A stretch of 34,669 nucleotides of DNA. It comes from Butyrivibrio sp. CAG:318 (GTDB lineage: Bacteria > Bacillota > Clostridia > Lachnospirales > Lachnospiraceae). Shown one piece after another: positions 1 to 7,972 of this stretch; positions within the stretch are counted from its first letter, which is position 1; each line of letters begins with the position of its first letter. Location of the stretch: NCBI GenBank assembly GCA_000431815.1, contig FR889252.1, forward strand, positions 64,887 to 99,555, in the 5' to 3' direction. The notes beneath the pieces were generated by a model. It saw only the letters and a program-made list of their open reading frames with translations. It made no database searches and was not told the DNA's origin. The position numbers and the translations under genes are program-made.

Positions 1-955
1 GCAGGAATGTCTGATACATCGCCTCTTCCCTCACAAGTTCCAGTTCGCATGCCGGCGAATAAGCATCGGCCAGAATTTCTTCCTCCTTCTCTATGTATCC
101 TCTTATGTCAAGATCCAGAATAATTTCCGCATCCATGATTCTCAGTTCTCCGTTGGCGTCCGGTCTTGCTATAAGGCTTTCCTCCGATGGTGCGATATTC
201 ACATCAGCAAGCATTTCCTCGGTGCATCCGGCTACATCTGTTTTTCCGGAAAATGCTATCACATCATCATAATAATAAAGTCCTTCATCATCATTTTCTG
301 CCGTATACATACAGAACACATAAAGCTCTCCGCGTATGCTGATGCCTCCGTCACAGGCGCGGATATCAAGGCTCTGGGTTTTCAGATCATACCATATTAT
401 CTGCTCAACATTAGGTCTGTCTGACGGAAGATTTACAGATTCCCTTATCCTGAAAATATCTTTTTTCGATGAGATAAGCTGCATAATATTAACGGTATCA
501 TTCATGGTCTGCAGATTATCAACATCCATGTGGCACACTATATCTTTATCATACATTGCCTCAGATATAATATGTACCACTATTACCGCTTTTACGCTTA
601 TTTTTCTGGAGTTGATAACAGTTATTGTAATATCCTCAAGACTGGTCGTGCATCTGATGATATCCTGCGGTGTGGTTCCTTCAAGCATAACCACCTCTTC
701 AAGAGGAATGCTTCCGCTCATGCATGCGCACCGGCTGCCGGTTTTATACAGCAATGCATAGATAAGGTTTCCGCTTACCGATACTTTATCGTCCGATGCC
801 CTCACTTTTTCTATTACCACCCGCCCCTTCTCATGTATTTTTTTCACAATATCCGGTTTGGAATCCGGCACATTGAAATCGTCATCAACAGTTATAATCT
901 GTTCCGTTGTTCCTTTCCTGTAATTCATATGTAATGTCTTTTTATCAGTTTCCAT
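1..955 (-). CDS. SPOCS (DUF3794) domain protein, C-terminus beyond window
   Basis: The minus strand is open from an ATG at 955-953 to the window edge, giving 318 visible residues and no stop. Translating it shows two copies of a SPOCS/DUF3794-like unit. The first covers about residues 15-135 and carries DDDFNVPDSKPDI. The second covers about residues 177-305 and carries NLPSDRPNVEQII. In Clostridia such proteins often end in a LysM domain and are linked to the spore coat or cortex; that end lies outside the window. The Shine-Dalgarno AGGGGA lies just upstream but is also the 3' arm of a long hairpin (961-1026). The next upstream gene is a small lipoprotein on the same strand. The family call is good. 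The sporulation role is known only for the family. Confidence 0.75.
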   Translation of the reverse strand, partial: METDKKTLHMNYRKGTTEQIITVDDDFNVPDSKPDIVKKIHEKGRVVIEKVRASDDKVSVSGNLIYALLYKTGSRCACMSGSIPLEEVVMLEGTTPQDIIRCTTSLEDITITVINSRKISVKAVIVVHIISEAMYDKDIVCHMDVDNLQTMNDTVNIMQLISSKKDIFRIRESVNLPSDRPNVEQIIWYDLKTQSLDIRACDGGISIRGELYVFCMYTAENDDEGLYYYDDVIAFSGKTDVAGCTEEMLADVNIAPSEESLIARPDANGELRIMDAEIILDLDIRGYIEKEEEILADAYSPACELELVREEAMYQTFL

Positions 956-960
956 ACAAA

Positions 961-1026
961 AATCCCCTGTTTCTTCATAATCTGATATACGCACTTATTA
1001 CAGAATATGAAGATATCCAGGGGATT
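961..1026 (-). terminator. Long imperfect hairpin with U-tract, abutting the SPOCS start codon
   Basis: On the minus strand 1018-1026 pairs with 961-969 (9 bp), 1006-1013 pairs with 972-979 (8 bp) and 1001-1004 pairs with 981-984 (4 bp), leaving a 16-nt loop. It starts four bases after the stop of the PrcB-like gene and ends in TTTTTG, so it reads as that gene's terminator. Its 3' arm contains the AGGGGA ribosome binding site of the SPOCS gene, whose ATG follows within a few bases. It could act as a terminator, as a translation block on read-through RNA, or both. Confidence 0.6.
982..1010 (-). promoter_or_regulatory. Weak sigma-E-like promoter inside the hairpin loop
   Basis: On the minus strand TCATATT (1010-1004) matches the sigma-E -35 consensus. 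It is followed after 14 nt by TATATCAG (989-982), which matches only about half of the -10 consensus CATACAAT. A transcript starting near 975 would lack the 5' arm of the hairpin and leave the SPOCS ribosome binding site free. The position is attractive but the -10 is poor. Confidence 0.25.
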
Positions 1027-1029
1027 ATG

Positions 1030-1434
1030 CTATTCAAATAATATATTGTTATCCGTTGCCTCTGTCTTGATCACTATGTACGGATATGTTGCCAGCTTGT
1101 TAACTGCCTCACCGGCCGACGGGCCGATAAGTGTGGATGCCATCGTCATATCCGTTCCATTCGTCTGCAGTCTGTCAACCCTTATGCTGTAACCTCCGGT
1201 CGGCTGTTTTCCGTACCCTTTGACAATGTATGTGTAACCGTCAATGCACGCCGATATCTCAAAATCAGATTCTTTGCGTGCATCTATTGTCGCAGCCAGT
1301 TCTTCCGGAATTGCTGCCCTATCCACTACTGTATAATCCACATCCGACACGTTGCTGCTCTTCGTGTCTGCGCGGCCGCATGCGGCTGTAACCAGGCACA
1401 TTGCAATAATAACTATCGTCAGTGCACGATGCAT
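1030..1434 (-). CDS. Small lipoprotein with PrcB-like C-terminal domain
   Basis: A 134-residue protein with a signal peptide (hydrophobic residues about 5-18) and a lipobox ending in TAAC, so Cys19 is the probable lipidated residue. The rest fits the PrcB C-terminal family: a VKGYGKQPTGGYSIRV segment, in which the QPTGGY turn is characteristic, followed by a short beta-rich end. In PrcB proteins this domain is associated with protease complexes, but no protease gene lies next to this one. It is preceded at 62 bases by the PEGA lipoprotein on the same strand and followed by the hairpin at 961-1026. The ribosome binding site (AGGATGATGG) is weak. The family is likely; the function is unknown. 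Confidence 0.65.
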   Translation of the reverse strand: MHRALTIVIIAMCLVTAACGRADTKSSNVSDVDYTVVDRAAIPEELAATIDARKESDFEISACIDGYTYIVKGYGKQPTGGYSIRVDRLQTNGTDMTMASTLIGPSAGEAVNKLATYPYIVIKTEATDNNILFE

Positions 1435-1496
1435 AAACCATCATCCTGAAATATTGTTTGGTGCATTATATGCATCATATGCCCCGCTGATACCAT

Positions 1497-2789
1497 TTAC
1501 TTTGATGTGAAATCATATTTTACATCATCTCCGCCTTCCGACAGATTTACCGTATAACTGTTTATCTGTTTATTGTAAAGTACGGATATGACATGTTCTC
1601 CCGTCACAAGTGCAAATGTAACCGGTGCCGTTCCCATATACTTTCCGTCAAAATATATGTATCCTCCCTCCGGGCCGGATACCGTGACTTTATTTTTCTG
1701 ACTGACTACATTACCTGAGCTGTCCGTTGTAGCGGTTTCCGTCTCCGTCTGCGTCTCGGATTTTGTTTCTTTGGATGTCTCGTCATCCGCAGCAGCCTTA
1801 AGTGTAACATCTATTGTCTTATAACCCTTGTCAACTTCTATCTGTGTGGAATAATCACTGTATCCATCTGCACTTACCTTGATCGTGTGCTTTCCTGCCG
1901 CCAGTGTGAGAACTTCATTCGCGCTCATGACGGCTCCGTCAACCGTAAGGACCGCCTCGCTCACATTAACGTTAATACGAACATTTCCGGTCTCTGTTAC
2001 GATCGGTGCCACATCCGAGAAGTCTGCAACGGTCTTCTCGTCCCTCGTGACAGTTATCTGCTTATCGGCAACATACTTTCCGTTACGTACTTCTATTTTA
2101 TAACTTCCTTCCTGAACTATCAGAAGCATTCCTTCCTCAATTACTTTAACAACTCTGCCGCCGATATCCACATATCCGCCGGTAAAAAGCTGGTCTCCCG
2201 AAAGTGTAACATATCCATGTCCTTTATCGACAACAACCGAGCATACCGATGTATCATACCCGCGCACAATAAGCCGGTCTTCACTGTTTAATTCGGATAT
2301 ATCTATCTCTTCACCATCAGAGAACACAAATGTGCTGTCCGAGTATGAATATAATGACTGTCCTATTTTCATTGTCATCGTGCTTTCATCAACCTTGAAA
2401 TTCGTGACTTTGGTGTTCTCCCAGACCTTATTTCGGGATGAAATGCTTATTTTCTTTATTTTCTGATTGGTATTGTTACATTCTATATCAACAATATCTC
2501 CGCATGAGAGTTTATCAAAAGACATAACATTGCCCGACTTTGTATATGCGGTAGTCCCCTTATCATAGCTGTAAATTGTCTTAGTGCCGTCATCCACGGA
2601 ATATATAACTATATTGTTGGTGTCCTTATCTATCTTCCGGATCACCCCCGTCGATTTATCCGCATTGACAGCCGTACTTGTCTCTGTATTGGTATTACGA
2701 TGTCTTACAGAAGATGTTCCGGTACATGCGCTAAGTGTCATTACCGCAAAAAGCATCACAGCTGATATTGTCCACAATTTCTTTCTCAT
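1497..2789 (-). CDS. PEGA-domain lipoprotein
   Basis: The start is placed at 2789 because the longer ORF (from 2801) begins with ATGGAGGAACAT, which contains the GGAGG ribosome binding site for the internal ATG. The resulting 430-residue protein begins MRKKLW and has a lipobox LSAC, with Cys22 the likely lipidated residue. A beta-rich region (about 45-260) is followed by a PEGA-like repeat at about 270-330 (VRINVNVSEAVLTVDG... GKHTIKVSADGY), a Thr/Glu/Ser-rich linker at about 336-367 and a second PEGA-like repeat at about 368-416 (GGYIYFDGKYMGTAPVTF). PEGA domains are extracellular beta-sandwich repeats, often surface or cell-wall associated. The gene lies 16 bases after the CotS-like gene and is probably co-transcribed with it. 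Confidence 0.7.
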   Translation of the reverse strand: MRKKLWTISAVMLFAVMTLSACTGTSSVRHRNTNTETSTAVNADKSTGVIRKIDKDTNNIVIYSVDDGTKTIYSYDKGTTAYTKSGNVMSFDKLSCGDIVDIECNNTNQKIKKISISSRNKVWENTKVTNFKVDESTMTMKIGQSLYSYSDSTFVFSDGEEIDISELNSEDRLIVRGYDTSVCSVVVDKGHGYVTLSGDQLFTGGYVDIGGRVVKVIEEGMLLIVQEGSYKIEVRNGKYVADKQITVTRDEKTVADFSDVAPIVTETGNVRINVNVSEAVLTVDGAVMSANEVLTLAAGKHTIKVSADGYSDYSTQIEVDKGYKTIDVTLKAAADDETSKETKSETQTETETATTDSSGNVVSQKNKVTVSGPEGGYIYFDGKYMGTAPVTFALVTGEHVISVLYNKQINSYTVNLSEGGDDVKYDFTSK

Positions 2790-2805
2790 ATGTTCCTCCA
2801 TTATA

Positions 2806-3768
2806 TCAATGCAATGTATTTATAAAATCGAGTCTCTTATTATTCTGCGCAATTACTTTCTTAAGTTTCTCCGTATTTCTGGCCGGAAGCCATGTCTTAC
2901 GTGAATTATTATATGAATTGATCAGTTTCCAGAATTTCTCCGGAAATGTAAACATAATCTCCAGCAATCTTAAATCATCATCATTTAACGTTCTTATTTT
3001 ATCATATTCCGTAATAAAACGGTAGGCAAGTTTAATATCCCAGTCATATTTTTCCAATAATTTGCGCATAATGCAATATAAATCGCTGACTACAAATCCC
3101 CGTGTCATACGCTCAAAATTAATTATCACCGGCAGCTTATGGCCGTAACATACATTATGATAATTATATGTACCATGGCATACTCCGCGTGCTGCCCCAA
3201 ATCCGTCATTTACGGCATCACACTTCTCTATCGCCCTCAGTCCTTCTTCATAGAACGCATCACACCATGTTCCTGCAAGCATCTCAAATTCATTGCGGTT
3301 ATTCCGTCCTGCAACATATTTGCCGACCCTTTTGATTTCGGCATTATGTCTTTTCATATCATTACCGGTATCTGCCGACTCACGTTTAAAGCCTTCCGGT
3401 ATGTCTTTCATGAGCACTTTATGCATATATGCAAGTGCCCTGACTGCGGTCGTGACGTCTCCGTAATTTCGGATATCACAGTCGCGACATTCATACCATT
3501 TCTTAATAACATATCTTTGTCCGTCCGATGATGTATTTATGTACACGCCCTCCGAATCGGAAATATAAGCGTCCACACAGAGCTGTCCGGATGCATTTAG
3601 CGCATCTAACATCACCGCTTCATCATTAATATAACTTCCCCGCCCCTTATATTCCTTAAGTATGTACAGACCATCGGCGGTATGCAGCACCTGCGCACCC
3701 CTTCCGCGGCTTACCTGTACGACTTCCAGATTATATTTATCTACAATATCCAAACCCTTATCCGCCAT
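2806..3768 (-). CDS. CotS-family spore coat / aminoglycoside phosphotransferase-like protein
   Basis: A 320-residue protein of the CotS/YsxE kinase-like family. It opens with an N-lobe (LEVVQVSRGRGAQVLHTADGLYILKEYKG, Lys in LKEY) and contains a catalytic-loop-like segment CHGTYNYHNVCYG near residue 210. The usual HGD is changed to HGT, so phosphotransfer is doubtful; coat members of this family often look degenerate. A longer ORF begins with GTG at 3783, but the sequence GTGAGG there is better read as the ribosome binding site for ATG 3768. A strong sigma-E-like promoter sits just upstream, which fits a mother-cell coat or cortex role. The PEGA lipoprotein gene follows after 16 bases. Confidence 0.75.
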   Translation of the reverse strand: MADKGLDIVDKYNLEVVQVSRGRGAQVLHTADGLYILKEYKGRGSYINDEAVMLDALNASGQLCVDAYISDSEGVYINTSSDGQRYVIKKWYECRDCDIRNYGDVTTAVRALAYMHKVLMKDIPEGFKRESADTGNDMKRHNAEIKRVGKYVAGRNNRNEFEMLAGTWCDAFYEEGLRAIEKCDAVNDGFGAARGVCHGTYNYHNVCYGHKLPVIINFERMTRGFVVSDLYCIMRKLLEKYDWDIKLAYRFITEYDKIRTLNDDDLRLLEIMFTFPEKFWKLINSYNNSRKTWLPARNTEKLKKVIAQNNKRLDFINTLH

Positions 3769-3800
3769 AAATACCAACCTCACAGATTCTAAACTATCTA

Positions 3801-3829
3801 ATTCTATGAGGCAGATACTGTAAATATGA
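3801..3829 (-). promoter_or_regulatory. Sigma-E-type promoter for the CotS-like operon
   Basis: On the minus strand TCATATT (3829-3823) fully fits the sigma-E -35 consensus KMATATT. It is followed after exactly 14 nt by CATAGAAT (3808-3801), one mismatch from CATACAAT. It lies about 33 bases before the ATG of a spore-coat-type gene. Sequence match and context agree; no expression data are available. Confidence 0.65.
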
Positions 3830-3844
3830 GATAAAAATATAAAT

Positions 3845-5062
3845 TCACATCAACTTATGAACAAGTTCCTTTAAAGTATCATATGTATTATCTTCCGGAG
3901 CCGCCAGAACATGTTCCAGGCATTGACCAAGCATAATGCCAAGCTGTCTGCCCGGCTGCATCCCCATTGATATAAGGTCTGAACCGTTAATTGCAAGTTC
4001 ATGAATTGAAAGACATTCTTTTCTGGCTTCAATCAGGCCAAGAATTCTGTCCTCTTCGGCCGCCATATGTGCCGATACCGTATCTCCTGCCGTTTCGTAA
4101 AACAGCTTCTCAAATTTCAGGATATCATGAAGCCTGTCCGCTCCTGTTTTGGAAGCAGTGCATCTGATAATATATTCGTCTTCCGTCAATTGTATTCCAT
4201 GATATTTTACCAGTATAACCGCAAGGTCTACAGTCGCATTGTCAAGCTTGAGCTCACGCAGCATCCTGCGCGTTCCCTGTTCGCCCGCCGCAAAAAGCAA
4301 AGCTGCATACCGGAATGCTATCTGCATCGGCATTTTCTTTATGAGTTTATATGATAACTCTTTGTCATCTATCCTGTCAAATTCACCAAAAACAACCGGT
4401 GTAATGCCAAGCCGGCATGCTTTTTCTATGTATTCAGGATGTGATGACATAATTGTCTTACCTATTTCCGTATGGATTCTTTCTTTGCTGACGGCCGCTA
4501 TCGTTCCTGCCAGTTCCTCTATTGCAGCTGCCGTATCTTTATCTATGTCATATCCCAGCTGCGCACTGAATCTGACGGCTCTTAACATTCTCAGAGCATC
4601 TTCGGCAAATCTGTCTGCCGGATTACCGACGCAGCGTATTATTCCTGACCGGATGTCATCCATTCCGCCAAAAAGGTCAACAATGCCTTCCTGTTCATTG
4701 TATGCCATGGCGTTGATCGTAAAATCACGCCTCTTTAAATCTTCCTTAAGCGACGCGGTAAACTCAACGTTCTCAGGATGTCTGCTGTCCTTATATTCGC
4801 CGTCTATTCTGAAGGTCGTAACCTCATATCCTTCCCTGCCGATCATTACCGTCACGGTTCCGTGCTCAATTCCTGTATCAACGGTACGCCGGAATATGCG
4901 CTTAACATCTTCCGGCCTTGCCGATGTTGTAATGTCCCAGTCATCCGGTACACGACCAATAACGCTGTCGCGGACACAGCCGCCGACAGCGTATGCTTCA
5001 TACCCTTCATCTGCTAATTTATTAATTATATGCCGTACATCTTCAGGCAAATTAATTATCAT
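3845..5062 (-). CDS. cca: CCA-adding tRNA nucleotidyltransferase
   Basis: A 405-residue class II CCA-adding enzyme, which rebuilds or repairs the 3' CCA end of tRNAs from CTP and ATP. Visible motifs are the nucleotidyltransferase GGCVRD (27-32), the metal-binding DWDITTSA (41-48), RRDFTINAMAY with FGGMDDI downstream, and the RNA/base-recognition stretch RFAEDALRMLRAVRFSAQL. The C-terminal half is helical and lacks an obvious HD phosphohydrolase motif. Length and order fit bacterial members. It follows proS after 20 bases, so two tRNA-end enzymes are probably co-transcribed. A poly(A) polymerase of the same superfamily is the alternative but is less likely in this phylum. Confidence 0.92.
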   Translation of the reverse strand: MIINLPEDVRHIINKLADEGYEAYAVGGCVRDSVIGRVPDDWDITTSARPEDVKRIFRRTVDTGIEHGTVTVMIGREGYEVTTFRIDGEYKDSRHPENVEFTASLKEDLKRRDFTINAMAYNEQEGIVDLFGGMDDIRSGIIRCVGNPADRFAEDALRMLRAVRFSAQLGYDIDKDTAAAIEELAGTIAAVSKERIHTEIGKTIMSSHPEYIEKACRLGITPVVFGEFDRIDDKELSYKLIKKMPMQIAFRYAALLFAAGEQGTRRMLRELKLDNATVDLAVILVKYHGIQLTEDEYIIRCTASKTGADRLHDILKFEKLFYETAGDTVSAHMAAEEDRILGLIEARKECLSIHELAINGSDLISMGMQPGRQLGIMLGQCLEHVLAAPEDNTYDTLKELVHKLM

Positions 5063-5082
5063 ATATACACCAATCCTGCAGA

Positions 5083-6519
5083 TTAATATGCTTTACCCCA
5101 GTATACCAGTTTCTTAGCCGGTTTACCGCAGCATACACATACATCGCTGATATGTTCCTGCTCAAATGGCATGCATCGGCTTGTTGCCGTTGTATCTTCC
5201 TTAATCTTCATCTCACATGCGAGATCTCCGCACCACATAGCTTTAACAAATCCCGGCTTATTGGCTATGATATCCTTAAACTCTTCATAGTTAGTTGCTT
5301 CATATGTGTGTGAATCTCTGTGTTTTCTGGCTTTCTCAAGCATATCAGACTGCATTGTGACAAAGATTTCCTTAAGCTTATCCGCAATCTCTTCTATCTT
5401 AACTATTGTCTTTTCTCTTGTATCCCTGCGGACAATCACTGCCTGTCCTGCCTCAAGATCCTTCGGTCCGATTTCGATTCTTGCCGGGATTCCTTTAATC
5501 TCCTGCTCGGCAAATTTCCAGCCCGGTGTCTTATCACTGTCATCAATCTTTGCTCTGAAGCCTGCTGCCGTAAGTGTGTCTTTAATCTGTGCTGCCTTGT
5601 CAAGCACGCCTTCCTTGTGCTGTGCAATAGGAATTACCATTACCTGTGTCGGAGCGATTGCCGGCGGAAGAACAAGACCGCTGTTATCGCCGTGAACCAT
5701 GATGATAGCTCCTATGATACGTGTTGACATTCCCCATGATGTCTGGTGTGCATACTGGAGTTTATTATCCTTATCCGTGTACTGGATTCCGAATGCCCTG
5801 GCAAATCCGTCACCGAAATTATGGCTTGTACCGGACTGAAGTGCCTTACCGTCATGCATAAGTGCCTCTATCGTATATGTAGCTTCTGCACCGGCGAATT
5901 TTTCCTTATCGGTCTTACGGCCCTTGATCATAGGAATTGCAAGAACATTCTCACAGAAATCCGCATATACGTTCAGCATCTGTATTGTTCTTGCCTCGGC
6001 ATCCTCAGCTGTGGCATGGACCGTATGGCCTTCCTGCCAGAGGAATTCCATTGAACGTAAAAACGGACGTGTTGTTTTCTCCCATCTTACTACGGAACAC
6101 CACTGGTTATAGCATTTAGGCAGATCTCTGTATGACTGTATGATATCCTTATAGAAATCACAGAACAAAGTCTCTGATGTAGGTCTTACACACATTCTCT
6201 CCTGGAGCGGATCAAGTCCTCCCTGTGTTACCCATGCAACTTCAGGGGCAAAACCTTCCACATGGTCTTTCTCTTTCTGAAGAAGACTCTCAGGAATGAA
6301 CATAGGCATATATACATTCTCAACGCCGGTTTCTTTAAATCTTCTGTCAAGTTCTTTCTGTACACTTTCCCAGATGGCATATCCGTTCGGTCTGAAAATC
6401 ATGCAGCCCTTAATGCTTGAATAAGCCATAAGCTCTGCTTTCTTAACAACATCGGTATACCATTGTGCAAAATCTTCCTCCATAGGGGTTATTGCTTCTA
6501 CTAATTTCTTATCTGCCAT
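5083..6519 (-). CDS. proS: Prolyl-tRNA synthetase, archaeal/eukaryote-like type
   Basis: A 478-residue class II synthetase that charges tRNA-Pro with proline. Motif 2 is seen as RWEKTTRPFLRSMEFLWQEG (145-164), preceded by CVRPTSE (110-116); motif 3 lies in the segment with HGDNSGLVLPPAIAP. The long insertion (editing) domain of the usual bacterial ProRS is absent. The C-terminal zinc-binding region (CGDLACEMK ... CVCCGK) and the terminal Tyr (YWGKAY) are present, which defines the short archaeal-type enzyme common in Clostridia. The ribosome binding site AAGGAGA is well placed. No T-box leader is visible; the gene follows a lipoprotein gene after 17 bases and precedes cca. Confidence 0.95.
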   Translation of the reverse strand: MADKKLVEAITPMEEDFAQWYTDVVKKAELMAYSSIKGCMIFRPNGYAIWESVQKELDRRFKETGVENVYMPMFIPESLLQKEKDHVEGFAPEVAWVTQGGLDPLQERMCVRPTSETLFCDFYKDIIQSYRDLPKCYNQWCSVVRWEKTTRPFLRSMEFLWQEGHTVHATAEDAEARTIQMLNVYADFCENVLAIPMIKGRKTDKEKFAGAEATYTIEALMHDGKALQSGTSHNFGDGFARAFGIQYTDKDNKLQYAHQTSWGMSTRIIGAIIMVHGDNSGLVLPPAIAPTQVMVIPIAQHKEGVLDKAAQIKDTLTAAGFRAKIDDSDKTPGWKFAEQEIKGIPARIEIGPKDLEAGQAVIVRRDTREKTIVKIEEIADKLKEIFVTMQSDMLEKARKHRDSHTYEATNYEEFKDIIANKPGFVKAMWCGDLACEMKIKEDTTATSRCMPFEQEHISDVCVCCGKPAKKLVYWGKAY

Positions 6520-6536
6520 GATTAATCTCCTTATAT

Positions 6537-7352
6537 CTAATTGGTGTGGTATGTTTCTGCCACATAAAAATAACTCAAATTATCGATTGGGACACAGAAA
6601 TATCTGTCCCTTGCCGGATTCTCTACACCGTTTCTTAAATCTCTTGTATAAAAATTCATATCGAGATCGGGATCAAAAGTGTATTTCCCACCGCGAAGGT
6701 TCACATAAAGCCAGCAGTGCGGTGTGACTCCGCCTCCGTATTTAGGCACATTTCCCGATACAAGATGTGCATCGTATCCGAGTGCTCTCATTATATACAT
6801 AAATGCTGATGAATAATTATAACAGCAGCCCTGTCCCGAGTTAAGAAGGTCGGTTGCCCAAAGCACTTCCTTAGGTGTCGTTGCCTTATCTGAAGAAGAA
6901 TACTCTCCTGTATGGGCATCCATTCCGCGGCTGTATGTAATATTGTCGATAAAGTATTCGTACAACGCCCATACCTTCTGATAATTATTCATATCCGATG
7001 TCGTAATCCTTGCTATAAGGTCATTGACCAGACTGTCAAGTTCCGGATATCCGGACTGCGTCGGATTAAGCGGTTCCTCCGAAAGAAGTGTCCATGCACC
7101 TATGTATTCCTGTGTGGGGGCTTCTGTCGGAGCTTCTGTCGGCGGCTCTGTCGGTGCCTGGGTCGGCGCCTCTGTCGGAGCATTGGTCGGTGCCTCTGTC
7201 TCCGTCTCACTGCTTACGGTTATGTCTCCGGCTGTGTTACCGGCTGTAGTTGCCCTGCTGTTATCCGTGTGTTTCCCGGAACATCCCACAAGCATGCTTC
7301 CCACAAGAACCGCTGCAAGAACCGCCACCTGTACTTTCTTAATTATTGTCAT
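6537..7352 (-). CDS. Transglutaminase-like domain lipoprotein
   Basis: A 271-residue exported protein. It has a signal peptide with lipobox LVGC (Cys24 lipidated), a low-complexity Pro-Thr-Glu spacer built from EAPT/QAPT/EPPT units (about 52-81) and a transglutaminase-like core. The catalytic triad can be read as Cys177 (GCCYNYSSAF), His212 (PHCWLYV) and Asp227 (FDPDLD). Such proteins are thiol proteases or transamidases; the spacer would hold the enzyme away from the membrane, in or near the cell wall. The substrate is unknown. It lies between a small lipoprotein gene and proS on the same strand with short gaps, so it is probably in the same transcript although functionally unrelated to proS. 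Confidence 0.85.
   Translation of the reverse strand: MTIIKKVQVAVLAAVLVGSMLVGCSGKHTDNSRATTAGNTAGDITVSSETETEAPTNAPTEAPTQAPTEPPTEAPTEAPTQEYIGAWTLLSEEPLNPTQSGYPELDSLVNDLIARITTSDMNNYQKVWALYEYFIDNITYSRGMDAHTGEYSSSDKATTPKEVLWATDLLNSGQGCCYNYSSAFMYIMRALGYDAHLVSGNVPKYGGGVTPHCWLYVNLRGGKYTFDPDLDMNFYTRDLRNGVENPARDRYFCVPIDNLSYFYVAETYHTN
7110..7196 (-). repeat. Tandem 12-bp coding repeat (EAPT spacer)
   Basis: Imperfect 12-bp units encoding variants of EAPT run through the spacer of the transglutaminase lipoprotein. The units have diverged mainly at third positions (plus-strand pattern gcNtctgtcggN). Such in-frame repeats can change number by slippage without breaking the reading frame. Confidence 0.7.
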
Positions 7353-7379
7353 GTATTTTCTCCTGTCCTGTATAAAAGA

Positions 7380-7898
7380 TTAGTTCGATGCATCAATTGC
7401 ATATCCAAAATACTTAACCACATCATTCATTATAAAGAAGTAAATATATCCGGTATCACTTTGATAATATTTATACATCTTACCGGTAAGCTTATAATCA
7501 TTACCGTAAGCAGCTGTGACATCATCCAATGATGAACCTGCCGTTATTCCCTTATCGGTTGAAAAATCCTTCGATGAGAGGCAGATATCCTGAATGATAT
7601 CTTTATCACCGTCCGGGTATGTTCTGACTTCATATCCTGTATACGTGTACACCTTATCCATACCGTCAAAATAACAGCTGGCGGCTTCGGTATAATTATC
7701 CGGTTCCCCGAGTTCTTTATAAGCGTCTGCGAAATCATCTCCCGGAACCAGCCTTACGCCATTAACGGTATATGAGAAACCGCTGTTCTCATCCGCCGCC
7801 TTCGATGGCTCTGTATTGCTCTTCTTACCGGCGCATCCGGCAAGAAATACTATCGTCAAGCATATGCACAGGCATATTGCAATAATTTTCTTCTTCAT
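7380..7898 (-). CDS. Small lipoprotein of unknown function
   Basis: The start is set at ATG 7898, since AGGAGA lies 10 bases before it and the following MKKKIIAICLCICLT is a clear signal peptide; the longer reading from 7949 would overlap the promoter. The 172-residue product has a lipobox LAGC (Cys22 lipidated). After a polar stretch it contains FSYTVNGVRLVPGDDFADAYKELGEP, resembling small repeated domains found in clostridial lipoproteins that measure or bind at the cell surface, and a Tyr-rich C-terminus. I do not recognise a named family. It is the first gene of the unit that continues into the transglutaminase lipoprotein, proS and probably cca. Confidence 0.7.
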   Translation of the reverse strand: MKKKIIAICLCICLTIVFLAGCAGKKSNTEPSKAADENSGFSYTVNGVRLVPGDDFADAYKELGEPDNYTEAASCYFDGMDKVYTYTGYEVRTYPDGDKDIIQDICLSSKDFSTDKGITAGSSLDDVTAAYGNDYKLTGKMYKYYQSDTGYIYFFIMNDVVKYFGYAIDASN

Positions 7899-7940
7899 AT
7901 CGGCAAATTCTCCTATTATGATATTATTAATTCTTCTTTG

Positions 7941-7968
7941 ATTATACACAAAAACCGCCAGATTTCAA
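7941..7968 (-). promoter_or_regulatory. Sigma-A promoter for the lipoprotein-proS unit
   Basis: On the minus strand -35 TTGAAA (7968-7963) is followed after 16 nt by a perfect -10 TATAAT (7946-7941). It starts just after the stop codon of the upstream AlgX-like gene and lies about 42 bases before the lipoprotein start. Confidence 0.65.
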
Positions 7969-7972
7969 GTAC

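Noticed and set aside
4239..5117. Long plus-strand ORF of 292 codons opposite cca
   Set aside because: It lies antisense to a clearly conserved cca gene, has no ribosome binding site and has Ser/Pro-rich composition typical of a shadow frame.
6520..6536. T-box leader before proS
   Set aside because: Only 17 bases separate proS from the preceding gene; there is no room for a specifier stem or antiterminator.
7024..7383. Plus-strand ORF with GASVGASVG repeats
   Set aside because: The repeats are the mirror of the EAPT spacer of the transglutaminase lipoprotein on the minus strand; no start signals support it.
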